The notes under the pieces were generated by a model, which ran no database searches, was not told the origin of the DNA, and saw only the letters and a list, made by a program, of their open reading frames with translations. Of a stretch of DNA of 64,000 bases, positions 1 through 8,914 are shown piece by piece. Position numbers and translations under genes: made by a program. The stretch is from Symsagittifera roscoffensis (lineage: Eukaryota; Xenacoelomorpha; Acoela; Convolutidae): contig NC_087071.1 in NCBI RefSeq assembly GCF_963678635.1, positions 4,665,624 through 4,729,623 of the forward strand, read 5' to 3'. Within the stretch, counting starts at the first letter, position 1. Every line of letters starts with the position of its first letter.

Positions 1-1398
1 AGAAGCACACGCTTACAAGAATTATCACTAATGAATACTACATATTTCGGTAATATCCACTATGATATTCACTTAGATATGAAACTAGATTATACAATTA
101 GCCGAATTTTTCAAGAAATGTCACTCTCCGAATTAGAAACACTACACCAACTATGCGAATTAGAACGAACACAAATATTACAATCACTTGCACTAGCAGT
201 ATTAAAAATACCCTATGCAGGATACTTATTATCTGGAAATAGATCAAATTTTTTAGACTATGAAGGAAACATCTTATGGTTTTATACTTGTACTAAAAAA
301 GTATCACCACTATACGTTTTTGAAGATAAAAGTTGTTATAAAAGAATCCCTATCTTTTATAAGAATAAAGTACATTTCGTGGATACACTTTCACGAAGAA
401 CCTATTTCTGGGATACCGCAGTCCCATGTGGATCAGAAAACAGCCACAATGTAGTACAACTAAACCCTGATGAAAATAAATATTATCTTCTCACTCCATA
501 TCCCACATTAATGCAATCACTCAAAAAATTTTCACCAGAAAGCATTCGCGCTATTGCTCGAAACCCAAATATAGACTTACAATCAATAGGAATCTATTCA
601 AAATCAGATATTCAACATCACATTAGAACACAACAATTCCAAGAATTATTAACACAAATGGACACTATACAAAGACAATCAATAGACCAAAATTTACGCA
701 AACTTGCAGAAACCGCAGGATTTGCCGATATCTACACGCAAGACTATAGCGGATATTTTAAAGACATTAAAGATTATATATATCTAAACGGTGAAAAATA
801 CCGTCCCCAAGATATATCACCAATTAACATTTTTAGCTTTGTTACACTCAAAAATGAGATCCTCGATTTTCTAGGATGGCCCTACTACATCTTAGAAAAA
901 TTGACTATTTTATACGCAATGTTTAACTTTATTGGATTTCTTTTCTCACTTTTAAAAGGAATCTACAACACATGTGCTATACACACACAAGTAAACAGAC
1001 AAGCAAGCGTAGCACGCATACTCTTTGCAGGATTTTTTGGAATATTTTCTACATCTATAAACAAAATTCTTTTAGACGCACAAATAAAAGAATATAACAC
1101 AAAAATAGCAACACGACAAAATACATACGACGAAGAACATAACAATGTAGACATAACGCCAACGGCACCACAATTACCAGCCCTACCAAATAACCATCCA
1201 CTATCCCTAGTCCCACGAAATTTTCGAAATTTAGCCATCACACATAATCCAAATTTTCGACTCACCACATCACAAAGTCCCATCCAACATATAATGACAC
1301 ACCAGTCACAAGATGATAATACTTATGAACAAATTATTGAACAACCCCATACCACCGCTTTTCAGTCTCAAAATAATCATTTTTTTAGCCCACGATGA
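1..1398 (+). CDS. env: Envelope-like glycoprotein, copy A, 5'-truncated by the window edge
   Basis: The frame is open from base 1 to a TGA at 1396-1398 (465 residues visible) and continues the frame that in copy B begins with a signal peptide, so this is the C-terminal part of a membrane glycoprotein. The visible part holds a Cys- and aromatic-rich ectodomain (for example CYKRIPIFY near residue 115, FVDTLSRRTY near 128). Two hydrophobic stretches follow at about residues 301-322 and 337-358, the first being the likely anchor, and then a Pro/Asn/His-rich cytoplasmic tail. The ectodomain pattern reminds me of glycoproteins of chuvirus-like negative-strand viruses, which other retroelements are known to have captured. 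I could not test this, and an errantivirus-type origin is possible. It is intact here but broken in copy B. Its stop overlaps the ORF-X start. Confidence 0.75.
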   Translation, partial: RSTRLQELSLMNTTYFGNIHYDIHLDMKLDYTISRIFQEMSLSELETLHQLCELERTQILQSLALAVLKIPYAGYLLSGNRSNFLDYEGNILWFYTCTKKVSPLYVFEDKSCYKRIPIFYKNKVHFVDTLSRRTYFWDTAVPCGSENSHNVVQLNPDENKYYLLTPYPTLMQSLKKFSPESIRAIARNPNIDLQSIGIYSKSDIQHHIRTQQFQELLTQMDTIQRQSIDQNLRKLAETAGFADIYTQDYSGYFKDIKDYIYLNGEKYRPQDISPINIFSFVTLKNEILDFLGWPYYILEKLTILYAMFNFIGFLFSLLKGIYNTCAIHTQVNRQASVARILFAGFFGIFSTSINKILLDAQIKEYNTKIATRQNTYDEEHNNVDITPTAPQLPALPNNHPLSLVPRNFRNLAITHNPNFRLTTSQSPIQHIMTHQSQDDNTYEQIIEQPHTTAFQSQNNHFFSPR

Positions 1399-3200
1399 GC
1401 CGCCAACTTGGATCACTACACCGATCAAATTCCCACCCAACCAATCTTACCTCTCCAATCCCAATAATACCACTTTTTGCTTTTCCGCCACCCGATTTTC
1501 CACCTAGTAATGTAACATCAGGCATGAATTCCGACACTAATTCACACATCTCAGTTTTATATTCCATCTCACAACTCAATAACCCGAATATTGAAACCCC
1601 CGATGAATTTGCCGACTCAGAACCATCCCCATCCAATAATTTTCATAACTCTTCTAATTTTTCTCAACCCCCTTTTCAACCCATATTATCCAATAACCCT
1701 GACCCAATCACCCCCACACCCTCTTATGCTTCCCAAGTTACCCCAACCTACTCCTCATACCATTCTGACCAATCATCTCATTCTCCAGACACCCCCCGAA
1801 TCTCCCCAGAGCTAGATAATTTTATTACCCTTCAACAACAACCCTACCACCTTAATACCCCAACCATAAACCAAATCTCCTCCACAATAAATTCATCCAA
1901 CCCCCCTACCCCTACACCCTCTTCAAATTATACTGAATCATTAGCACCATCATCCACATCAACTGAATCTTCACTCAACATTAATAGAGCTTACCGCACT
2001 TTTAAAAGAAAGTTCCCCAACCATCCTTTCCCAGCAAAACCAGGAACAGCCCGTGAATACATCAACCACCCCAAGCATACTAACACAAAAGAATTTTTAG
2101 CCATCACCTTACCCTCATTCCCACAATACACCTTAAACACCCCCCACGACACTAACGAAACACGCAACTTTGTAGATGAATACGTTTTAATGCCCACTCT
2201 CTCTTGGACCTCATATTATCATTTTACTAACCCTCTTTGCTTACCTTTATCTAACACTCACATCGATATAGAGCGAAATACGGACATGCTATATCGACTC
2301 ACTACACCACTAACCGCTAGACAATTTACTTACGTTGGATATAAAAAATCACTAAAAACACACACTGCACCTAGAGCTAACGAATATACACTCGAATACT
2401 ATGATCACAACATCATCAGAGCTAACCAAGATCAATTCTTAGACGACGATCGCTTCGCTAATCCACAAATTACTGAGAAATTTTTCATCAAGACACCATA
2501 TATATTTACACTAAACATCTTCGACCGAAAGTTTGATCACATTATTTCAGAAGCACTAATAGACACACAAGCATACGAAAGTTTCAAAGAACGCTTCCAA
2601 ATATTTTCACTAACCTTTCATTTCCTTGCACCACACGAAAGAGATTTACACTGCTCACACGATATTATGTTGCGCCCTAAACAAACCCACACATATAGTT
2701 ATTATCGCTTCATCCAAAATCACTTTGACCTACACACACCCTCTAGACAACCACACCATCGTTTTCAATTCATTAATTCCAAATACACTTCACCATTTTT
2801 CCTAAATTTCACATATTGCATTAAAGATACTAACCTTCATGGTATTCTTCGTAATTATGACCCCATAACCCAAATGTACATCTTCTGTCCCATCACCAAG
2901 ACCTTCAACGCCGAAGAATCCCGACCCTTCCTTATCCCGCACGAGTTTGTACAACCTATAGAAATCCCAATTTTAGAATTCATCCACAACACTAAATTCA
3001 ATCACAAATTATATAATCTAATCCAAAACACACCTTATGAGTTTGCAGTTGGCACTGAAGAACTAACCACTATCAAGGCACTCCAATTGCTTTGGCCACT
3101 GCTTCAGACTAAAAATATCATCCGCATCTTAGCTAAACTACTAACAACTTCAGAACTAATTCACGACATCTTCCCCCACGGTTTTTTCCCCGACGACTAA
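1395..3200 (+). CDS. ORF-X, 601-aa protein encoded after env, copy A
   Basis: An intact 601-residue frame starts at an ATG that overlaps the env stop as ATGA, an arrangement kept in copy B (21289-21292), which suggests coupled termination and reinitiation or a shared spliced mRNA. Residues 1 to about 195 are Ser/Pro/Thr/Asn-rich and look disordered. Residues about 200-600 look globular, with few Gly, many aromatics and scattered His and Cys. I see no signal peptide, membrane segment or zinc-binding array, and I do not recognise the family. An extra gene after env in a gypsy-like element could be an accessory or regulatory protein, but no function can be assigned. A donor-like site begins three bases after its stop. 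Confidence 0.75.
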   Translation: MSRQLGSLHRSNSHPTNLTSPIPIIPLFAFPPPDFPPSNVTSGMNSDTNSHISVLYSISQLNNPNIETPDEFADSEPSPSNNFHNSSNFSQPPFQPILSNNPDPITPTPSYASQVTPTYSSYHSDQSSHSPDTPRISPELDNFITLQQQPYHLNTPTINQISSTINSSNPPTPTPSSNYTESLAPSSTSTESSLNINRAYRTFKRKFPNHPFPAKPGTAREYINHPKHTNTKEFLAITLPSFPQYTLNTPHDTNETRNFVDEYVLMPTLSWTSYYHFTNPLCLPLSNTHIDIERNTDMLYRLTTPLTARQFTYVGYKKSLKTHTAPRANEYTLEYYDHNIIRANQDQFLDDDRFANPQITEKFFIKTPYIFTLNIFDRKFDHIISEALIDTQAYESFKERFQIFSLTFHFLAPHERDLHCSHDIMLRPKQTHTYSYYRFIQNHFDLHTPSRQPHHRFQFINSKYTSPFFLNFTYCIKDTNLHGILRNYDPITQMYIFCPITKTFNAEESRPFLIPHEFVQPIEIPILEFIHNTKFNHKLYNLIQNTPYEFAVGTEELTTIKALQLLWPLLQTKNIIRILAKLLTTSELIHDIFPHGFFPDD

Positions 3201-3203
3201 CAG

Positions 3204-3282
3204 GTAAGTATGAATTAAATGAATATAACTAACTAATTGAAATATTAAAAAACTCACCATACTTTATCCATGTTTTCTTTAG
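3204..3282 (+). other. Apparent 79-nt intron just after the ORF-X stop, copy A
   Basis: The sequence CAG|GTAAGTA starts three bases after the TAA, and a pyrimidine-rich acceptor ending CTTTAG precedes ATTTTTAG. Copy B has the same ends at 23097-23173, while the interior differs by many substitutions and indels although the flanking sequence aligns well. Conserved splice signals around a relaxed interior support real splicing. A junction this close to the stop would not be expected to trigger nonsense-mediated decay. Confidence 0.5.
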
Positions 3283-4805
3283 ATTTTTAGCCTTCATCCG
3301 ACGATCACCTACAAAAACCACAAAAGACAAATAAAGATCGCAAATTTCATCAAACAGATTTCAACATTTCTATTAATCTCTTACACTTATAAATTTATAA
3401 GTTTAATACCAATGCAGTAAATTCATTTCTAAAATTTTCCCCACAAGCAGTAAATCTAATTCTGATGAAAATTTGTAACTTAAAATTCCCCCATAACTAG
3501 CAGTAAATTTCCAAATTCTATGCAGTAAATTAATAAAATGCAATTGCAGTACTAACCTTTTGATATTTTCATTCATTCGCACAGAAATTCTATCCACACT
3601 CGCACAGCTCGCCCAAGAAGAATTGTTTAAAATAATGAATTTCAGTTTCAAGTTTTCACACTCAACAACTCTAACATATAATAACATGTTTCAAACCTTC
3701 CTTTAACCCGGTTGGAAAGGAATCACATACTAAACAAAACTAACCAACGCAGCTTACTAAATACCACAAATCATAGAATAACAGCATGACTAAGAAAAGG
3801 AAACCAACGGTACCCAAACCGGATTAACCCAGTTTAAAACTGGATAATTTATTCTTTTGAAGACTATTATAAAGTCTAAGAAAGAAATAATAAAACACAA
3901 AAAAGTCGAAAGACAAACCCATACCACGAACAATTTGCTTTTTGGAAAAAGGACATAACCAACAAGACATAAGAAAAACCACAACAAACCCAACATAAAA
4001 CGTTGTCACATAACAGGACCCCTCACAAAAACCGCATGAAATCATACTCCCACTCCTGGCCTAACCCACCAGGAAGGACGTCCTGAGCATGCTCTATAGC
4101 CGGCCTAACCCACCGCGCTACATCCACGCTTTGTGACCACACCTCTATTTTTAATAAGAGCTACTCAAGTGTGAGTAACTCTTCAAAATAACCAAACTAA
4201 AACAAAAAGCTTTTGTGAAAACAACTAACTAAAATCATAATTAAAAAATATTAAACTAATAAATGTTTTATAAAATGTAAATTACATTATGCAATACATA
4301 GATCAGAATACAACACCAAGGACGAACATCTAAAGATCCCACTACACTCGAGAGAGAATGACCAACCACAATCGATATGCCACTCACAATCACAACTCAA
4401 AGGATTTAGAGTACGACTTGACTTCGCAGAAAAGGACTTCATTGAACTAGACCAATGACCACCTCGATGTTCAAGTATACGTACAGATCCGAGTAACCAG
4501 GCATCCCCTCCACGCACAATCTCCACGCCATTCCCAAACTAGATCAGACACAAAAGAAGTTCTCCACGCAGAACAGAAAAACCTGACATAGCCAACCATT
4601 CTGAAATCAGATTTGAGTTTGTGGCAAAGACTTAGTCGTTGTCACTAGAAAACACAACGTCTTATGTCTCTAACTCCAGCTTCCTGGAACTTCTTTAACA
4701 AAGAGGAAACGGAAGAAAATGATGTTCGCCAAAAACCCACGTCCATCATCCATCCTTCAAATTGCAGAAGAACTATTCTAAAAAACTCTGTAAAACCCGG
4801 ATGGG
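3283..4805 (+). other. Long 3' noncoding region of copy A
   Basis: About 1.5 kb without a convincing gene. It carries repeated GCAGTAAAT motifs (about 3413-3550), short inverted repeats such as AGGACGTCCT near 4077, and paired GGCCTAACCCACC motifs near 4055-4115. The same motifs occur in copy B. A frame on the minus strand (4287-4526) is partly shared with copy B, but it tracks the general nucleotide conservation. The region ends in ACCCGGATGGG directly before the LTR, an unusually pyrimidine-containing polypurine-tract position. Confidence 0.6.
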
Positions 4806-5215
4806 TGGAACCTGATCTAAACTACATTTTATGATTGGATAAATTAGATATTTTACCAATGTAAAGTATTTAATATTAACCAATCATGATCCATCTAACT
4901 AACAACCCACTTATTTGTAAGTGCTGAAGTTACTTGTAATTTCAGCACCAGAGAGATTTGAATTTAACTTAGAAATTAGTTGGACTCTCCCGAGCACTTC
5001 AACAGCCGCAATAGACCAGTATACCCTAGATCTATTGAGCCTAGCAGAGACTAGTTAAACAACCTGAGACTAGATAGTATAAGAGTAAGATTAGGATCGG
5101 TATTAGACTAAGAAGTTGCACGAATCTATCCGGCCGAAAATAAGATAGCGTGACGAGCAGACGGTGTACCCTATCCGAAATTACTCTATGAGTTAACCAA
5201 CTCGGTCCTAACTCA
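4806..5215 (+). repeat. 3' LTR of copy A (410 bp)
   Basis: It begins TGGAACC and ends AACTCA (TG...CA) and aligns end to end with the two 410-bp LTRs of copy B, with about 15-17 differences. The AATAAA of copy B is AATAGA here. A strong hairpin with a CTTG loop lies at 4921-4948. Confidence 0.92.
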
Positions 5216-5989
5216 GTGGTCATGCAATTGGGAAATTTTAATAGTTTTTTCTGTTAGCTTTCGTTTCGACAAAAAAAAATCTAGAGAGTAGAAGCTTTTT
5301 GTTGTTTCCGACAATTATGACTGATTGATACTCTTGCATTAGAAAACATAGCTGTTAATCACTCTTTCTACCTTCTTGCAATATATAATTTTTTAGTTTT
5401 TTTCATGTACGGGATTTGACAAGAAAATTGGCAGGTGATTAATTATCTAGTTACCATAACCTGTAGGTACAACTTCACATATAAATCGAAAACTTTCACT
5501 TCATATGTTCAGTAAATTGTCTTCGAACACAAGATTGTGGGGCTCGAACTTATCCGTTGTATAAACTAGTGGGACTAGCATTTTCCGCTTATGCGAAAAC
5601 AACAGTCACAGGACAGAGAATATGCATTTTTTGCCTTAAGCGGGTAAAGAAATCGATTTTTTCTTAACGTTTTTGTCGTTTTCCCTGCCGCTACTTAAAT
5701 TTAGAATTGAAATTTTGACACGAGCTCAATGACACTATTTGAAAAGATTTTACCAGATCCAAAACTAAAAAATCTTTTTACGAAGGCGTTAAAGAGCCAA
5801 TAAACCAGTAAATCTTAACTAGTTTCAGATGTGTTCTTGCACAGGAAACACTTAAAAAAACAAGGAACTTGATTGTATTGTCTCTAAAAATTGTCAAACC
5901 TTCTAGTGTAAGCGCAGAGCACCTTTTTAAATCTGTATTGTAAAAAAAACGTATTTTGCTGGCGGACAAATTATACCTTTCAATTCATT

Positions 5990-6330
5990 GTCTGTCGTTT
6001 TTTCGCTGTCTAGAGATTAACTTTCCATCCGGTTTCCTTGCGAATCAATTTGAGCCAAAAAATATAAATTTTCTATTTATTTATGAGAGCGTTTCCAGCG
6101 CAAGAACACCTCTGAAGTTAGCTAATTACTGAAACTAGCATTTACCGGCTATTTCACGCCTTCAAAATAAATATTCTCAGTTTTTGATATAGTAAGCTTT
6201 CAAATTGTTTCAAATAGCATGTGGCCAAATTTCATTCATACATTTTCAATAGTTATAGAGAATACAACAAAAAAGTGACGAAAACATTCGTTCATTTACT
6301 CCTTGAAATCAAAAAGTTGCAGCTTCAATG
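5990..6330 (+). repeat. Diverged dispersed repeat, copy 1
   Basis: It shares ordered segments with 34985-35345, including AAGAACACCTCTGAA and the preceding CTGTyGTTTTTCGC-type stretch. I cannot place the ends exactly. Confidence 0.35.
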
Positions 6331-6802
6331 ATAACAGTGCTCATGGTTTGAATCTCTTTTCGAAAAAAAATCAATGATGTATCGTTTTTTAATCTGTACT
6401 CAAGCAAAATAAATGACAATATTTTATGGTGGCCATAAAAGTTTTCCCTGGTAGGAGCTTCACCAGTACAACCTGAGAATCCCAAATTTTTTATACTATT
6501 ATAACAATTTTTGTTCTGACAATTTCAAAAAGTTTTCTTTGTTTTCTGAAATAAAAATTACACCAGTAAGAACATGATGTTTTTGTAGTGTTTTTTTTCT
6601 GCATTACCGACTTTTTGCCGCAAACAATATATATTTTTTTCCAATTATAATTAAGTCAAAAATTGTATTAGTCAAGTCTATTATGTTATATTTGACACGT
6701 TTATCATAAACATTTGTAAAAAAAACTACAAGGCTCGTTCTAGATGTGTTGTTTGAGTAGAACCACTTTTTTAAAGAAGAAAAGGAGACTGAATTTTTGG
6801 AA

Positions 6803-6806
6803 CCAG
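6803..6806. repeat. Target-site duplication CCAG, left
   Basis: The bases CCAG directly precede the 5' LTR and recur directly after the 3' LTR (25107-25110). This fixes the element ends and fits the 4-6 bp duplications of Ty3/gypsy integrases. Confidence 0.85.
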
Positions 6807-7216
6807 TGGAACCTGATCTAAACTATATTTTATGATTGGATAAATTAGATATTTTACCACTGTAAAGTATTTAATATTAACCAATCATGATCCATCAAAC
6901 TAACAACCCACTTATTTGTAAGTGCTGAAATTACTTGTAATTTCGGCACCAGAGAGATTTGAATTTAACTTAGAAATTAGTTGCCTCTCCAAGAGAACTT
7001 CAGCAGCCGCAATAAACCAGTATACCCTAGATCTATTGAGCCTAGCAGAGACTAGTTAAACAACCTGAAACTAGATAGTATAAGAGTAAGATTAGGATCG
7101 GTATTAGACTAAGAAGTTGCACGAATCTATCCGGCCGAAAATAAGATAGCGTGACGAGCAGACGGTGTACCCTATCCGAAATTACTCTATGAGTTAACCA
7201 CATCGGTCCTAACTCA
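6807..7216 (+). repeat. 5' LTR of copy B (410 bp)
   Basis: It has TG...CA ends, a CCAAT motif near 6881, a TATTTAATATT stretch just before it, and an AATAAA at about 7011-7016 that would serve as the poly(A) signal in the 3' copy. It is almost identical to 24697-25106. Confidence 0.95.
6922..6949 (+). promoter_or_regulatory. LTR hairpin with CUUG tetraloop
   Basis: GTGCTGAAATTA, CTTG and TAATTTCGGCAC form a 12-bp stem closed by a CUUG loop. The differences between copies A and B inside the stem leave G-U pairs in RNA (left arm G in A, right arm G in B), so pairing is kept. It lies about 65 bases upstream of the AATAAA. A role in poly(A) control, packaging or transcription is inference. Confidence 0.5.
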
Positions 7217-7218
7217 TC

Positions 7219-7233
7219 TGGTGCGACCATAAG
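7219..7233 (+). promoter_or_regulatory. Primer-binding site candidate
   Basis: TGGTGCGACCATAAG starts two bases after the LTR. TGG is the complement of the CCA end of a tRNA, so the primer would be a tRNA ending in GGTCGCACCA. I did not identify which tRNA. Confidence 0.55.
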
Positions 7234-7303
7234 TCTCGAACAAGACCTTAATAGCTTAGATTTAACCAAAAATAGATTAGAATTTAGACAAAACATTTTC
7301 AAA

Positions 7304-7537
7304 ATGTTATACGACGATAATTTAATCGAAATGTCTCTACGACTCAATAGATCAGAGCCAATATTCCGAAGGATAATAGAACTACCAGGAATTGGAAGAA
7401 GACCTCGAACCAGAGACGACATTCGACAAAGTAGAAACTTACCATATAGTTATATGATAGTACGGCAAAAGCCAACACAAACTTTTATATTTAGAATTTT
7501 ATTAGCAATGAATTTAGATTTTCATTTGCAAACATAA
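7304..7537 (+). CDS. Leader reading frame, 77 aa, unassigned
   Basis: The frame is open from 7193, inside the LTR end, through the primer site, with its first ATG at 7304. The peptide is charged and helix-like in its first half (EMSLRLNRSEP), then Arg-rich. It has no hydrophobic segment and no family that I recognise. It lies in the same phase as the Met-free frame at 8399-8914, so it could be a 5' exon for it, but I find no consensus donor inside it. It could equally be untranslated leader that happens to be open. Confidence 0.25.
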   Translation: MLYDDNLIEMSLRLNRSEPIFRRIIELPGIGRRPRTRDDIRQSRNLPYSYMIVRQKPTQTFIFRILLAMNLDFHLQT

Positions 7538-8398
7538 AATCTTGAAGTCAATCTTCATGATCATTTCAGGCGCTAAACAAAATTATTAATATACAATAAC
7601 GATTGATAAAAATATCTCAGATCGTTTTCCTAAATTCTGCAGTATTATATAAAACATGTTTGGAAAATATTTATTGAAAATCAAAACAAAAATTAGTAGA
7701 ATGACAATAAATTCCATCTGTTGTTCCAGCTTCATCACCTAAACATAACAGCAATCATAAGCTCACTAATATCATTAAAACTCTAAATCTTTTTCTTAAA
7801 CAAATTTAAAACATTTTAAACTTAAATTCACTTAATTTTAAAATCAGATCATCAAGGCTTATCCTTGGATCTTAATTAATTTCCTATTTCACTAAATTTA
7901 AAACTTGATCATCAAGGCCTATCCTTGGATCAAAAGAACAATTTTGTTCTCCCCCACCCACTTAGCAAGTGTCTATCGACCTCAACCGTCGATTCACTAT
8001 CCAACCCTTCCAAAAAACCCAAGACTAATAGAAATTTTTCAACAAAACTAACCATTCAAATTAGGATAAACAGTGAAGAACTTCGGTTATTCATACTTCA
8101 CTTGAACCCTCCTCTTACCATACCCAGGATAAATCTTAGACTTAGTAAGTTTAAAATAGTAACTAACGAACTACTCGCGTTCTAATTATACCTGAACCTT
8201 GTGGATCGATTTACTATTCTCCAACCCTTGAACACAATCACTACCCCTAAGTAAGATTAAGTAAGTTATCACCTTAGCTTATACTTGCCACGAGAAAGTA
8301 AAAAATCATTCTTCGGAATCGATATACTTTTCTCTCCAACCCTGAACAAATAGACCCAGGTTAAGCTAATCAAAAAATCGTAAGGACTAACAGTTTAA
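7538..8398 (+). other. Noncoding leader of copy B with two repeated hairpins
   Basis: The motif ATCATCAAGGCyTATCCTTGGATC, able to form a CAAGG/CCTTG stem, occurs twice, at about 7848-7871 and 7908-7931. Donor-like GTAAGT strings occur near 8146 and 8258, and ACTAACAG near 8386-8393 could be an acceptor for the following frame. Paired hairpins in this position are where a packaging signal could lie, which is inference only. Confidence 0.35.
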
Positions 8399-8914
8399 GA
8401 AAGTAGAAATCATCTAACAACTTTTTGCATCCCTCATCCTAAACCTTATGTCATTCAAAATCTAGGAAATAAACAAACAATCGTTTTACACAACTGTGAA
8501 ATAGATAACAAAAAATATGATCTTGTAATCACCCCTCATACACAAACAATTGGATATATTAGAATAAAACGACAAACAATAAAAAGAAAAATAATAAACA
8601 AACAAAGACAAATCGCACGAAAAAGATTTTCAAAAAATGGAGACGCATTTTCAGAATCAGAAGCCAGCAATTTAGATGAACTTTATAAATTAAAAGAATC
8701 AATTGATAAAAATTGTCCCATTCACGATCAATTATATTTTTCCGACTCAGAAACAACTTCAAATTCATCAAAAAGAGGAAAAAGAAGAATAAAAAAGCAA
8801 TATAAACACAAACCAGTACACTTGTATAATTGGAATCAACCAATTAGACACATCGATAGTTATATATTAACAGTCATTAAAGGAAAAAATGAGCCACAGC
8901 CACACTCAAAGTGA
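8399..8914 (+). CDS. Methionine-free 171-codon frame before the 422-aa gene
   Basis: The frame is open from a TAA at 8396-8398 to a TGA at 8912-8914 without a single Met codon. Such a length is very unlikely by chance in DNA this AT-rich. The product is very basic: one Arg/Lys-rich block at about residues 68-92, an acidic Ser/Glu patch (FSESEASNLDELY), then a second basic block (KRGKRRIKK), so it may bind nucleic acid. It overlaps the start of the next gene (8889) by 26 bases in another frame. With no ATG it must be reached by splicing, frameshifting or a non-AUG start. ACTAACAG ending at 8393 is a possible acceptor. I do not recognise a family. Confidence 0.55.
   Translation, partial: ESRNHLTTFCIPHPKPYVIQNLGNKQTIVLHNCEIDNKKYDLVITPHTQTIGYIRIKRQTIKRKIINKQRQIARKRFSKNGDAFSESEASNLDELYKLKESIDKNCPIHDQLYFSDSETTSNSSKRGKRRIKKQYKHKPVHLYNWNQPIRHIDSYILTVIKGKNEPQPHSK

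Larger units (their letters stand above)
1..5215 (+). mobile_element. Giant env-bearing LTR retroelement, copy A (3' part only)
   Basis: This is the 3' end of an LTR retroelement that runs off the left edge. From position 1 to 5215 it matches 19910-25106 of copy B in order and orientation: end of env, ORF-X, 3' noncoding region, LTR. Its LTR differs from those of copy B at roughly 4% of positions, so the two copies are related but separate insertions. Unlike copy B, both of its visible reading frames are open. The 5' half is outside the window, so whether the whole copy is intact cannot be judged. The four bases after the LTR are GTGG, a candidate target duplication whose partner is not visible. 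Confidence 0.9.
5216..6806. other. Host DNA between the two retroelement copies, no gene seen
   Basis: This 1.6-kb AT-rich stretch has only short frames of random character. Part of it (about 5990-6330) resembles 34985-35345, so copy B landed in or beside an older dispersed repeat. Confidence 0.6.

Noticed and set aside
7042-7422. 126-aa minus-strand frame through the 5' LTR end and leader
   Set aside because: The same frame appears in all LTRs only because the LTR nucleotides are conserved. It breaks off at each LTR border and has no upstream context in the others.
7925-8185. 86-aa plus frame in the leader of copy B
   Set aside because: The composition is typical of leader sequence, it starts next to a repeated hairpin, and it has no supporting context.
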